Source of the DNA: Burkholderiales bacterium
GTDB taxonomy: Bacteria; Pseudomonadota; Gammaproteobacteria; Burkholderiales; Burkholderiaceae_C
Direction of reading: 5' to 3'
NCBI GenBank assembly: GCA_005789685.1
Contig: SXXD01000064.1
Coordinates: 1 to 5,055, forward strand
Length of the DNA stretch: 5,055 nucleotides
Part shown: positions 1 through 5,055 of the stretch, piece after piece
How the letters are laid out: every line of letters begins with the position of its first letter
Numbering within the stretch: the stretch's first letter is position 1
Program-made: the position numbers and the translations under genes
The notes under the pieces: generated by a model
Told to the model about the DNA's origin: nothing
The model's database searches: none
The model's input: the letters and a program-made list of their open reading frames with translations, nothing else

Positions 1-1
1 G

Positions 2-349
2 ATGTTGGTGCTGCTCATCATGTTGATCATCACCATTCCGGCGCAACTTCACTCTGTGAATTTGGACATGCCAGTCTCCTCACCCCCGACTAAAAAAATA
101 GACCCTGTGGTTGTCAAGATTGATGTGGACGCTAACAGCGTGATCAATTGGAATGGCCGTCCTTTAGCGGGTCGTGCCGATCTGGAGCTCAAACTCACAG
201 AGGCGGCAGCCACTCAACCCCAACCCGAATTGCACATTCGCTCGCACGCCAAAGCCAAGTACGAGTCTGTTGCCTTGGTCATGGCCAGTGCCCAGCGCAT
301 TGGGCTGACCAAGCTGGGCATTGTTGGCTCTGAGCAGTTTGTGAATTAA
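2..349 (+). CDS. exbD: ExbD/TolR-family biopolymer transport protein, C-terminal part (5' truncated by window)
   Basis: This is the C-terminal 115 residues of an ExbD/TolR-like protein, a subunit of the inner-membrane ExbB-ExbD motor that uses the proton gradient to energise TonB-dependent outer-membrane uptake. The visible protein opens with MLVLLIMLIITIP, the hydrophobic transmembrane helix that in this family directly follows the motif PLVDV. The functionally essential Asp of that motif would therefore lie just before position 1, so the apparent ATG at 2-4 is an internal Met and not the start. After the helix comes a periplasmic domain typical of ExbD: VVVKIDVDANSVINWNG (residues 36-52), then a helix-strand region ending in KLGIVGSEQFVN. 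The family is usually about 135-145 residues, so roughly 20-30 residues are missing. The gene ends in TAA (347-349) and converges on the minus-strand genes. An exbB gene upstream is expected but not visible. TolR is the alternative; ExbD is favoured by overall resemblance only. Confidence 0.85.
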   Translation: MLVLLIMLIITIPAQLHSVNLDMPVSSPPTKKIDPVVVKIDVDANSVINWNGRPLAGRADLELKLTEAAATQPQPELHIRSHAKAKYESVALVMASAQRIGLTKLGIVGSEQFVN

Positions 350-380
350 TTTTTTTCCTGAATTCTTGCTTGTTCGGACG

Positions 381-410
381 AAAAAAAACCGCCTCATGAG
401 GCGGTTTTTT
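381..410. terminator. Bidirectional rho-independent terminator between convergent genes
   Basis: A perfect palindrome, CCGCCTCATGAGGCGG (389-404), is preceded by eight A (381-388) and followed by six T (405-410). Read on either strand it gives a GC-rich stem followed by a U tract (six U on the plus strand, eight on the minus strand). It lies 31 nt after the exbD stop and 15 nt after the end of the Bug-type gene on the other strand, so it should end transcription from both sides. Seen directly; function inferred from the standard intrinsic-terminator form. Confidence 0.93.
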
Positions 411-425
411 CGTTGAGCAAAAACA

Positions 426-1409
426 TCAATCAGCGTATTTACCGCTGGCATCCACTGCCACTTTGATTTTCTGAATTTCAGCAGCCACAAACTTTTTGTG
501 CTCTGCAGGTTCTACGCGCTTGTCAGTCACAACCAAAGCGCCCAGGCCTTCTTGCTTCTTGATGAACTCAGGATCTTTCAAGGCTTTTTTCATGGCTTCG
601 TTCAAAGCCGTGGTGATGGCAGCGGGTGTGCCCTTGGGTGCATACAGACCGTGCCAAATGGTGAGGTCAAAACCTTTCATGCCCATTTCTTGCAATGAGG
701 GGTAGTACTTCAAGGATTTGTGATCAGACAATGGCTTGGCGGTGGTCACAGCAAATGCTTTGATACGGCCAGACTCAATTTGAGCCGTGGTGTTGGTGGT
801 TTGATCGCACATGACGTCGACCTGACCGCCGACCAAGGCGTTCATGGCAGGTGCTGTACCGCCAAAAGGAATGGTGGTCATGGCATCTTTAGACTGCAAC
901 TGCGCTTGCCACAACATGCCGCAAATATGTGAAGCAGAACCCAAACCTGCATGGGCAATGTTCAACTTGCCAGCGTTGGCACGGATGTAGTTTTCAAAAT
1001 CGCGGTAGGTGTTGGCGGGCAACTGGGGTTTGCCAACCAAAGTCATGGGCACATCATTGACCATGCCCAAAAACTCAAAGTCTTCCAAGGGTTTGTAAGA
1101 CAGCTTGCGGTACAAAGCAGGCGTAGCAGCCATGCCAATGTGGAACAACAACAAACTATGGCCATCTGGGTTGGCACGCGCCACCTTGCTGGCACCAATC
1201 GTACCGCCAGCACCTGCCACGTTTTCGACCACGAAATTGCCGCCTGGCATTGTCTTGGCCATGGCAACGGCAAGGTCACGAGCAACCTTGTCTGTGGGGC
1301 CACCCGCAGCAAAAGGCACCACGATGGAAATAGGCTTTGAGCCCGGGAAATTTTGAGCGTGCGCTACCAAGGCTAAGGCAGCAGCAGCAAGGACCAACAA
1401 GCGTTTCAT
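426..1409 (-). CDS. Tripartite tricarboxylate transporter (TTT/Bug family) periplasmic substrate-binding protein, BugD-like
   Basis: A 327-residue periplasmic solute-binding protein of the Bug/TctC family, which presents small carboxylates or amino acids to TctA/TctB membrane partners or acts as an orphan sensor/binder. A signal peptide is clear: K2 R3, a hydrophobic run to A16, and an AHA|Q cleavage site after A18. Family motifs follow in order: VPFAAGGPTD (31-40, first ligand-binding loop), VENVAGAGGTIGA (61-73), GSASHICGMLWQ (157-168), PFGGTAPAMNALVGGQVDVM (181-200) and WHGLYAPKGTPA (252-263). Length is normal for the family. The segment MCDQTTNTT (200-208) and the HICG motif recall BugD-type (aspartate-binding) members; that subgrouping is from memory and tentative. 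At residue 165 a Met stands where many Bug proteins have Glu (HLAGE-type motif). The start is supported by AGGAG (1416-1420) six nt upstream of ATG. A 132-nt gap separates it from the ligase gene upstream, so co-transcription is uncertain. No TctA/TctB genes are visible. Confidence 0.93.
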   Translation of the reverse strand: MKRLLVLAAAALALVAHAQNFPGSKPISIVVPFAAGGPTDKVARDLAVAMAKTMPGGNFVVENVAGAGGTIGASKVARANPDGHSLLLFHIGMAATPALYRKLSYKPLEDFEFLGMVNDVPMTLVGKPQLPANTYRDFENYIRANAGKLNIAHAGLGSASHICGMLWQAQLQSKDAMTTIPFGGTAPAMNALVGGQVDVMCDQTTNTTAQIESGRIKAFAVTTAKPLSDHKSLKYYPSLQEMGMKGFDLTIWHGLYAPKGTPAAITTALNEAMKKALKDPEFIKKQEGLGALVVTDKRVEPAEHKKFVAAEIQKIKVAVDASGKYAD

Positions 1410-1513
1410 CTATATCTCCTAAATTAGAGATCGAAGTGTAGCGTCTAAGCACGCCAAGAAGGTTCAGCGCAGGACCCAAAACCACATTATTTAGGGGGAT
1501 GCCAAGCCCCAAA

Positions 1514-1530
1514 TGCACCCATTCTGTGCA
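1514..1530. repeat. Short inverted repeat TGCAC-N8-GTGCA... upstream of the Bug-type gene (possible operator)
   Basis: TGCAC (1514-1518) and GTGCA (1526-1530) are exact inverted copies separated by seven bases (1519-1525; the 'N8' in the name should be read as N7). They lie 11 nt beyond the ligase stop and about 105 nt upstream of the Bug-type start, where a regulator could bind. The arms are only five bases, a length expected by chance fairly often, and no T tract follows, so it is not a convincing terminator. On the minus strand a TTGACT hexamer (1532-1537) resembles a -35 box, but no good -10 box lies 16-18 nt downstream, so no promoter is called. Confidence 0.25.
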
Positions 1531-1541
1531 AAGTCAAACTT

Positions 1542-2804
1542 TCATTGATAGCTGCGAGCGTCTTCAATCACTTTGCCATCATTGGCCAAAGTGCCGGGGG
1601 CTACCAAATGCACATCGCTGCGCAACTTGGTGACATCGCGAATGGCCTCTGCAATCTGTACCTTCAACTCGGCTTCAGCACCGTGGGTTGCTGTGGTTTC
1701 CACATGCAGCGCCATGCTGTCATTGGCCATTTCGCCTTGCACAACTAGGCGCGCGCGCAATGCAGATGGAAAGCGCTTGACCACCTCAGCCACTTGGCCT
1801 GGATGCACAAACATGCCACGCACTTTGGTGGTTTGATCGGCACGGCCCATCCAACCTTTGATGCGTTGATTGGTTCGACCGGTAGGGCAATGGCCACTCA
1901 AAATAGCCGACAAGTCACCCGTGCCAAAGCGTATCAAGGGATAGTCTGGGTTCAAACTGGTAATGACCAATTCACCCACCTCGCCTTCGGGCACAGGATC
2001 GCCCGTGCCAGGTCGCACAATTTCAACGATCACGCCTTCGTCAATCACCAGCCCTTGGCGTGCGCTGGTTTCATAGGCAATGAGGCCCACATCTGCTGTG
2101 GCATAACACTGGTAAGCATTGACGCCGCGTTCAGTCATCCAATCACGCAAGCTTGGCGGAAAGGCTTCGCCAGAGACCAAGGCTTTTTTGACAGAGGGCA
2201 AGGCGACGCCCATTTCAGCCGCTTTTTCGAGAATGATTTTCAAGAAACTGGGGGTGCCAATGTAGCCAGCCGGCTGCAACTCGGCCATGGCTTGCACTTG
2301 TTGTTCGGTTTGGCCAATGCCGCCAGGAAACACCGTGCAGCCCAAGGCATGGGCACCGGTTTCCATCATGGAGCCCGCTGGTGTGAAGTGATAACTGAAA
2401 CAGTTGTGAATGAGTTCGCCCGACTGAAAGCCTGCCGCAGCGATGGCACGCGCCATGCGCCAGTAATCGGGGCGCGAACCTTCCGGCTCATAAAGCGGGC
2501 CAGGGCTAGAAAACACGCGAGGCATTTGTTGGCCGTAGCTCACTGCACTGAAGCCGCCGAACACGCTGCCACCCGCTGCTCGTGAGGCCTTTTGTTTTTC
2601 AAGCAACTCGTATTTGCGAATCACTGGCAGTTTGGCCAATGCATTGCGAGTAGTGATGTCTGCTGCGTTGATGTCTTTTAAAATTTCTGCGAAAGCAGGC
2701 GCATTTTTTTGTGCGTGTGCAATTTGCCAAGGCAATGCCGCCAACAAGGCCGACTCGCGCGCTGCAGGGTCGCGCGTTTCCAATGCATCCATGTGCGTCT
2801 TCAT
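1542..2804 (-). CDS. PaaK-like phenylacetate-CoA ligase family protein (adenylate-forming enzyme) with altered P-loop
   Basis: A 420-residue member of the adenylate-forming (ANL) superfamily, closest in form to phenylacetate-CoA ligase (PaaK, about 430-440 residues). The family converts a carboxylic acid, ATP and CoA to an acyl-CoA through an acyl-adenylate in the cytoplasm. Motifs visible: YQCYATADVGLIAYE (231-245) where the YGxTE motif normally falls, with D238 in place of Glu; IRFGTGDL (291-298) matching the Y/F-x-TGD motif with D297 for ribose binding; the hinge GRADQTTKVRGMFVHPGQV (320-338), like GRxDDxxxxRGxNVFPxQ in PaaK; and C-terminal LANDGKVIEDAR (406-417), with K411 where the catalytic Lys lies. 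Unusually, the SSGTTGKPT-type phosphate loop is absent; FSSPGPLYEPEG (98-109) occupies its place. The start is supported by AAGGA (2811-2815) six nt upstream, favouring this ATG over the Met at residue 5. It follows the livF-like gene by 30 nt, implying one operon and activation of the imported acid. The substrate is unknown. Confidence 0.88.
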   Translation of the reverse strand: MKTHMDALETRDPAARESALLAALPWQIAHAQKNAPAFAEILKDINAADITTRNALAKLPVIRKYELLEKQKASRAAGGSVFGGFSAVSYGQQMPRVFSSPGPLYEPEGSRPDYWRMARAIAAAGFQSGELIHNCFSYHFTPAGSMMETGAHALGCTVFPGGIGQTEQQVQAMAELQPAGYIGTPSFLKIILEKAAEMGVALPSVKKALVSGEAFPPSLRDWMTERGVNAYQCYATADVGLIAYETSARQGLVIDEGVIVEIVRPGTGDPVPEGEVGELVITSLNPDYPLIRFGTGDLSAILSGHCPTGRTNQRIKGWMGRADQTTKVRGMFVHPGQVAEVVKRFPSALRARLVVQGEMANDSMALHVETTATHGAEAELKVQIAEAIRDVTKLRSDVHLVAPGTLANDGKVIEDARSYQ

Positions 2805-2834
2805 AAAAAATCCTTTGAAGGTGATTGGAAAAAA

Positions 2835-3644
2835 TTAAGCCAACCAACGCTTGCGTCTTTTGTAGCTCTTCACATCTTTGAAGCTCTTGCGTTCGCCGCC
2901 GCCCATACCAAGGTAGAACTCTTTCACGTCTTCGTTGGTCCGCAGGTCTTCGGCTGCACCGTCCATCACGATGCGGCCCGACTCCATGATGTAACCGTAG
3001 TCGGAGTACTTAAGCGCCATGTTGGTGTTCTGCTCTGCGATCAAGAATGTGACTTTTTCTTTCTCGTTCAAATCTTTGACAATGTTGAACACCTCTTCCA
3101 CGATTTGTGGGGCCAAGCCCATAGAAGGTTCATCCAAAAGCATGACGCTAGGGTTGGTCATCAGGGCTCGGCCAATGGCACACATTTGTTGTTCGCCACC
3201 TGAGGTGTAAGCGGCTTGTGAAGTGCGACGTGTTTTGAGGCGTGGGAAATAGGTGTACACCTTTTCAAGGTTGGCCGCAATTTCACCTTTGTCCTTGCGC
3301 GTGTAACTGCCCGTCATGAGGTTTTCTTCTATGGTGAGGTGCGCAAAGCAATGGCGCCCCTCCATCACTTGTACAACACCGCGGTTCACCAAATCGGCAG
3401 GGGTGAGGTTTTCAATGCGTTCACCGCGAAGCTCAATGCTGCCCTTGGTCACATCGCCGCGCTCACCTTTGAGCAGATTGGAAATGGCCCGCAAGGTGGT
3501 GGTTTTGCCAGCGCCATTGCCACCCAAAATAGCCACAATGCCTTGCTCAGGAACTTGCAGGGAAACGCCCTTCAACACCAAGATGACGTGGTTGTAAATG
3601 ACTTCGATGCCACTGACATTCAATACAATTTTTTTATCGCTCAT
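2835..3644 (-). CDS. livF: LivF-type ABC transporter ATP-binding protein (branched-chain amino acid/HAAT family)
   Basis: A 269-residue cytoplasmic ATPase of the LIV (hydrophobic amino acid uptake) ABC family, which with a LivG partner powers import through LivH/LivM. Visible motifs: Walker A GGNGAGKTT (41-49), Q-loop around Q92 in VVQVMEGRHCFAHLTIEENL (90-109; the VxEGRxxFxxLTxEENL block is typical of LivF), signature TSGGEQQ (147-153, Thr replacing the usual Leu), Walker B VMLLDEP (167-173, catalytic E172), D-loop SMGLAP, and LIAEQN (201-206), the LivF form of the switch region. LivF is usually about 235 residues. The excess comes partly from a tail after FYLG (243-246) that ends in the basic stretch SYKRRKRWLA. 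I chose ATG at 3642-3644 because AAAGG lies eight nt upstream; an in-frame TTG at 3663-3665 would add seven residues but lies inside a strong hairpin. It sits between the LIV-type binding protein and the CoA ligase on the same strand. Confidence 0.93.
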   Translation of the reverse strand: MSDKKIVLNVSGIEVIYNHVILVLKGVSLQVPEQGIVAILGGNGAGKTTTLRAISNLLKGERGDVTKGSIELRGERIENLTPADLVNRGVVQVMEGRHCFAHLTIEENLMTGSYTRKDKGEIAANLEKVYTYFPRLKTRRTSQAAYTSGGEQQMCAIGRALMTNPSVMLLDEPSMGLAPQIVEEVFNIVKDLNEKEKVTFLIAEQNTNMALKYSDYGYIMESGRIVMDGAAEDLRTNEDVKEFYLGMGGGERKSFKDVKSYKRRKRWLA

Positions 3645-3652
3645 GGACTTTG

Positions 3653-3657
3653 CCTTT
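3653..3657 (-). promoter_or_regulatory. Ribosome-binding site of livF-like gene, deciding its start
   Basis: On the minus strand AAAGG lies eight nt before the ATG at 3642-3644. This spacing favours that ATG over the upstream in-frame TTG (3663-3665), which would start before this site and inside the stem of the adjacent hairpin (3662-3698). The hairpin base ends only four nt from this site, so its folding could affect ribosome access. Confidence 0.7.
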
Positions 3658-3661
3658 ATGA

Positions 3662-3698
3662 CCAAATGAAAATCTCAGGCGCTGAGACTTTCATTTGG
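3662..3698 (-). promoter_or_regulatory. Long intercistronic hairpin C, immediately upstream of the livF ribosome-binding site
   Basis: The arms CCAAATGAAA (3662-3671) and TTTCATTTGG (3689-3698) are exact inverted copies, continued inward by TCTCAG (3673-3678) and CTGAGA (3682-3687) around a three-base loop. The one non-Watson-Crick position, 3672 against 3688, is G-U in minus-strand RNA but A-C on the plus strand. That gives a 17-bp stem in the livK-livF transcript. Its inner half, read on the minus strand, is followed by TTTTCATTT, resembling a weak terminator or attenuator, though the U tract is interrupted. It shares 3694-3698 with hairpin B. Structure seen in sequence; role (mRNA stabilisation, attenuation or translation control) inferred. 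Confidence 0.75.
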
Positions 3699-3721
3699 CA
3701 ACTGCTTTCGCAGTTACCAAA
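3694..3721 (-). promoter_or_regulatory. Intercistronic hairpin B with GAAA tetraloop
   Basis: The arms at 3694-3705 and 3710-3721 pair over 12 bp around a four-base loop that reads GAAA (a stable GNRA tetraloop) in minus-strand RNA. The single imperfect pair (3699 with 3716) is a G-U wobble on the minus strand and a C-A mismatch on the plus strand, so the structure fits the minus-strand transcript. Its outer five pairs use 3694-3698, which hairpin C also needs. If C forms completely, B keeps about seven pairs. Confidence 0.75.
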
Positions 3722-3722
3722 G

Positions 3723-3742
3723 CACCGCACATGCGTGCGGTG
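3723..3742 (-). promoter_or_regulatory. GC-rich hairpin A just after the binding-protein stop codon
   Basis: CACCGCAC (3723-3730) and GTGCGGTG (3735-3742) form a perfect 8-bp stem with a four-base loop, starting 10 nt after the stop codon of the binding-protein gene. On the minus strand it is followed by CTTTGGTAAC, with no real U tract, so full termination is unlikely. Hairpins here often protect the 3' end of a binding-protein mRNA from exonucleases and so raise its level over the ATPase; that role is inferred. Confidence 0.7.
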
Positions 3743-3752
3743 TTAGCACGGC

Positions 3753-5055
3753 TTAAGACTGGCAATCAGCCGATGTACGGCGAGTCAGTTTCTTTTCTGC
3801 AGCGTATTTGTCAGCAGCGGCTTTCACCATTGGCTTGATGATTTGATCATCAGCTTGGTACCAGTCGCTGGTGAATTCCCACTTGCTGCCGTTCCATGTG
3901 TGAATACGGGCCCAATTGGCGCCCATGTGGTCGGCACAAGATGTTGAAATAGGACGCAACACACCTTTGAAGCCCAGGGCATCCAATTTGGGCTGTGTCA
4001 GGTTCAAGTTCTCATAACCCCAACGAGCTTGCTCGCCAGTCATGACTTTGCCCTTGCCGTATTTCTCTTGGGCTTGGCGAACACCTTCAACACCAAACAT
4101 GGCGCTGAACAAACCGCGCATGTAAAGCACTTCGCCCACTTCATCCTTAGGGCCTGTACCTTGGCCTTTGGCGTGCAACTTCTCTAGCACCTCTTTCACA
4201 ACAGCAGAGCCCTTTTCGGCACCGTGTTGCATGGTGATGGCGTTGTAACCCTTAGCTCCCGCGCCAATGTCTTTGACATCTGGCTCTGCACCGGCCCACC
4301 ACACGCCATAAATTTGCTCACGTGGATAGCCAGTCGCTTGCGCTTCTTTGAGCAAGGTGGAGTTCATCACACCCCAGCCCCAGTTCAAAACGAAGTCAGG
4401 GCGATCACGGCGAATTTGCAACCAGGTTGACTTTTGCTCTACACCAGGGTGTGTGACGGGCAACAAGCTCAGCTTGAAGCCGTGCATGGCTGCGCGCTCT
4501 TGCAAAATCGGAATGGCTTCTTTGCCGAAGGGGCTGTCGTGATAAACCAAGGCAATGTGTTTGCCCTTGAGTTTGTCAGCACCACCCACTTTTTTGACAA
4601 TGTCTTGAATGATCACATCGCCAGCAACCCAGTAGGTACCGGCCAAGGGGAAGTTCCACTTGAAGACATTGCCATCAGCTGATTCGCTGCGGCCATAGCC
4701 TGCTGTGATCAAAGGAATCTTGTCGACAGGGGCTTTTTCAGTCAGCGCAAAAGTAATGCCCGTTGACAATGGTTGGAACACTGTAGCGCCACCATTTTTG
4801 CCTTTAAGACGCTCATAGCACTCCACACCACGGTCTGTGGCGTAGCCAGTTTCGCATTCTTCGAAGCTGACTTTCACGCCATTGATACCACCGCGTGCAT
4901 TGACAAGCTTGAGATAGTCGACATAGCCGTTGGCGAATGGCACACCATTGGGTGCGTAAGCGCCGGTTCTGTAGACCAAAACTGGAAAAAATTGCTCTTT
5001 GGTTTGAGCAGTTGCGACGGTGCTAACCAGCGCACTGGAAAGTCCTGCAACGGCC
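3753..5055 (-). CDS. LIV-type ABC transporter periplasmic substrate-binding protein (5' end beyond window)
   Basis: At least 433 residues of a periplasmic binding protein of the type I LivK-like class (Peripla_BP_6 style), which captures a ligand for an inner-membrane ABC importer. The frame stays open to the window edge. The TTG at 4977-4979 is not a start, because upstream in-frame codons encode a signal-peptide core, AVAGLSSALVSTVATA, with a likely cleavage at ATA|Q, then QTKEQFFPVLVYRTGAYAPNG. Only the N-terminal Met and basic residues are missing. Typical features: YRTGAYAPNGVPFANGYVDY (visible residues 28-47), VNARGGINGVKV (51-62), the two Cys of ECETGYATDRGVECY (66-80), probably a disulfide as in LivK proteins, and a first-lobe IPLITAGYGRS segment. 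Two further Cys occur near the C-terminus (STSCADHMG, SADCQS). At over 430 residues it is longer than classical LivK (about 370), as in binding proteins of LIV systems for non-amino-acid ligands. The substrate is unknown; neighbouring livF and ligase genes suggest a carboxylic acid. Confidence 0.9.
   Translation of the reverse strand, partial: AVAGLSSALVSTVATAQTKEQFFPVLVYRTGAYAPNGVPFANGYVDYLKLVNARGGINGVKVSFEECETGYATDRGVECYERLKGKNGGATVFQPLSTGITFALTEKAPVDKIPLITAGYGRSESADGNVFKWNFPLAGTYWVAGDVIIQDIVKKVGGADKLKGKHIALVYHDSPFGKEAIPILQERAAMHGFKLSLLPVTHPGVEQKSTWLQIRRDRPDFVLNWGWGVMNSTLLKEAQATGYPREQIYGVWWAGAEPDVKDIGAGAKGYNAITMQHGAEKGSAVVKEVLEKLHAKGQGTGPKDEVGEVLYMRGLFSAMFGVEGVRQAQEKYGKGKVMTGEQARWGYENLNLTQPKLDALGFKGVLRPISTSCADHMGANWARIHTWNGSKWEFTSDWYQADDQIIKPMVKAAADKYAAEKKLTRRTSADCQS

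Noticed and set aside
951..1340. Plus-strand open frame (129 codons) opposite the Bug-type gene
   Set aside because: It shows no domain and overlaps a gene with a signal peptide and all expected family motifs on the minus strand.
1497..1511. GGGG...CCCC hairpin after the ligase stop as a terminator
   Set aside because: Only four pairs with a loop of several bases and no T tract on the minus strand; too weak to call.
1532..1537. TTGACT as a -35 promoter box for the Bug-type gene (minus strand)
   Set aside because: No acceptable -10 hexamer is found 16-18 nt downstream on the minus strand.
1794..2585. Long plus-strand open frame (263 codons) opposite the CoA ligase gene
   Set aside because: It lies wholly inside the well-supported ligase gene, its translation is rich in His, Arg and Ala with no recognisable domain, and no ribosome-binding site precedes it. 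It is a shadow of the opposite strand's codon use.
3645..3665. Seven-residue N-terminal extension of LivF from a TTG codon
   Set aside because: The TTG sits in the arm of a 17-bp hairpin, and a good AAAGG site lies eight nt before the later ATG.
3339..3746. Plus-strand open frame (135 codons) opposite livF and the spacer
   Set aside because: It has no recognisable motif and runs across the hairpin block; the minus-strand ATPase motifs fully explain the region.

Overview
The window looks like a stretch of a betaproteobacterial (Burkholderiales, probably Comamonadaceae-like) chromosome. The reasons are a Bug/TctC-type binding protein, a branched-chain-amino-acid-type (LIV) ABC transporter cassette paired with a PaaK-like CoA ligase, and the general protein style. 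The taxonomic placement is inference; no marker gene is present.

Layout: positions 1-349 (+) hold the 3' part of an exbD-like gene, cut by the window start. A perfectly symmetrical hairpin flanked by A and T tracts (381-410) lies between this gene and the convergent minus-strand genes, and should terminate both. Everything else is on the minus strand. In transcription order: a LIV-type periplasmic binding protein (3753 to beyond 5055, its start outside the window), an 81-nt structured intercistronic region (3662-3742), a LivF-type ATPase (2835-3644), a PaaK-like adenylate-forming ligase (1542-2804), a 132-nt gap, and a BugD-like tripartite-tricarboxylate-family binding protein (426-1409).

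How the genes may work together: the first three minus-strand genes are closely spaced and look like the distal part of a LIV-type uptake operon. The permeases and second ATPase (livH, livM, livG) are not visible and would be expected upstream, beyond 5055. A CoA ligase 30 nt behind the ATPase suggests that the imported compound is a carboxylic acid, perhaps aromatic or fatty, trapped as its CoA thioester. The substrate cannot be read from sequence. The Bug-type binding protein has a good ribosome-binding site of its own. It may be read through from the operon or transcribed separately, and no TctA/TctB membrane partners are in the window.

The most interesting items are the livK-livF spacer, with three consecutive hairpins of which two compete for the same five nucleotides, and the ligase, whose usual Ser/Thr/Gly-rich ATP-binding loop is replaced by a Pro/Glu-rich segment while its later adenylation motifs remain. 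No RNA gene, mobile element, CRISPR array or long repeat was seen.
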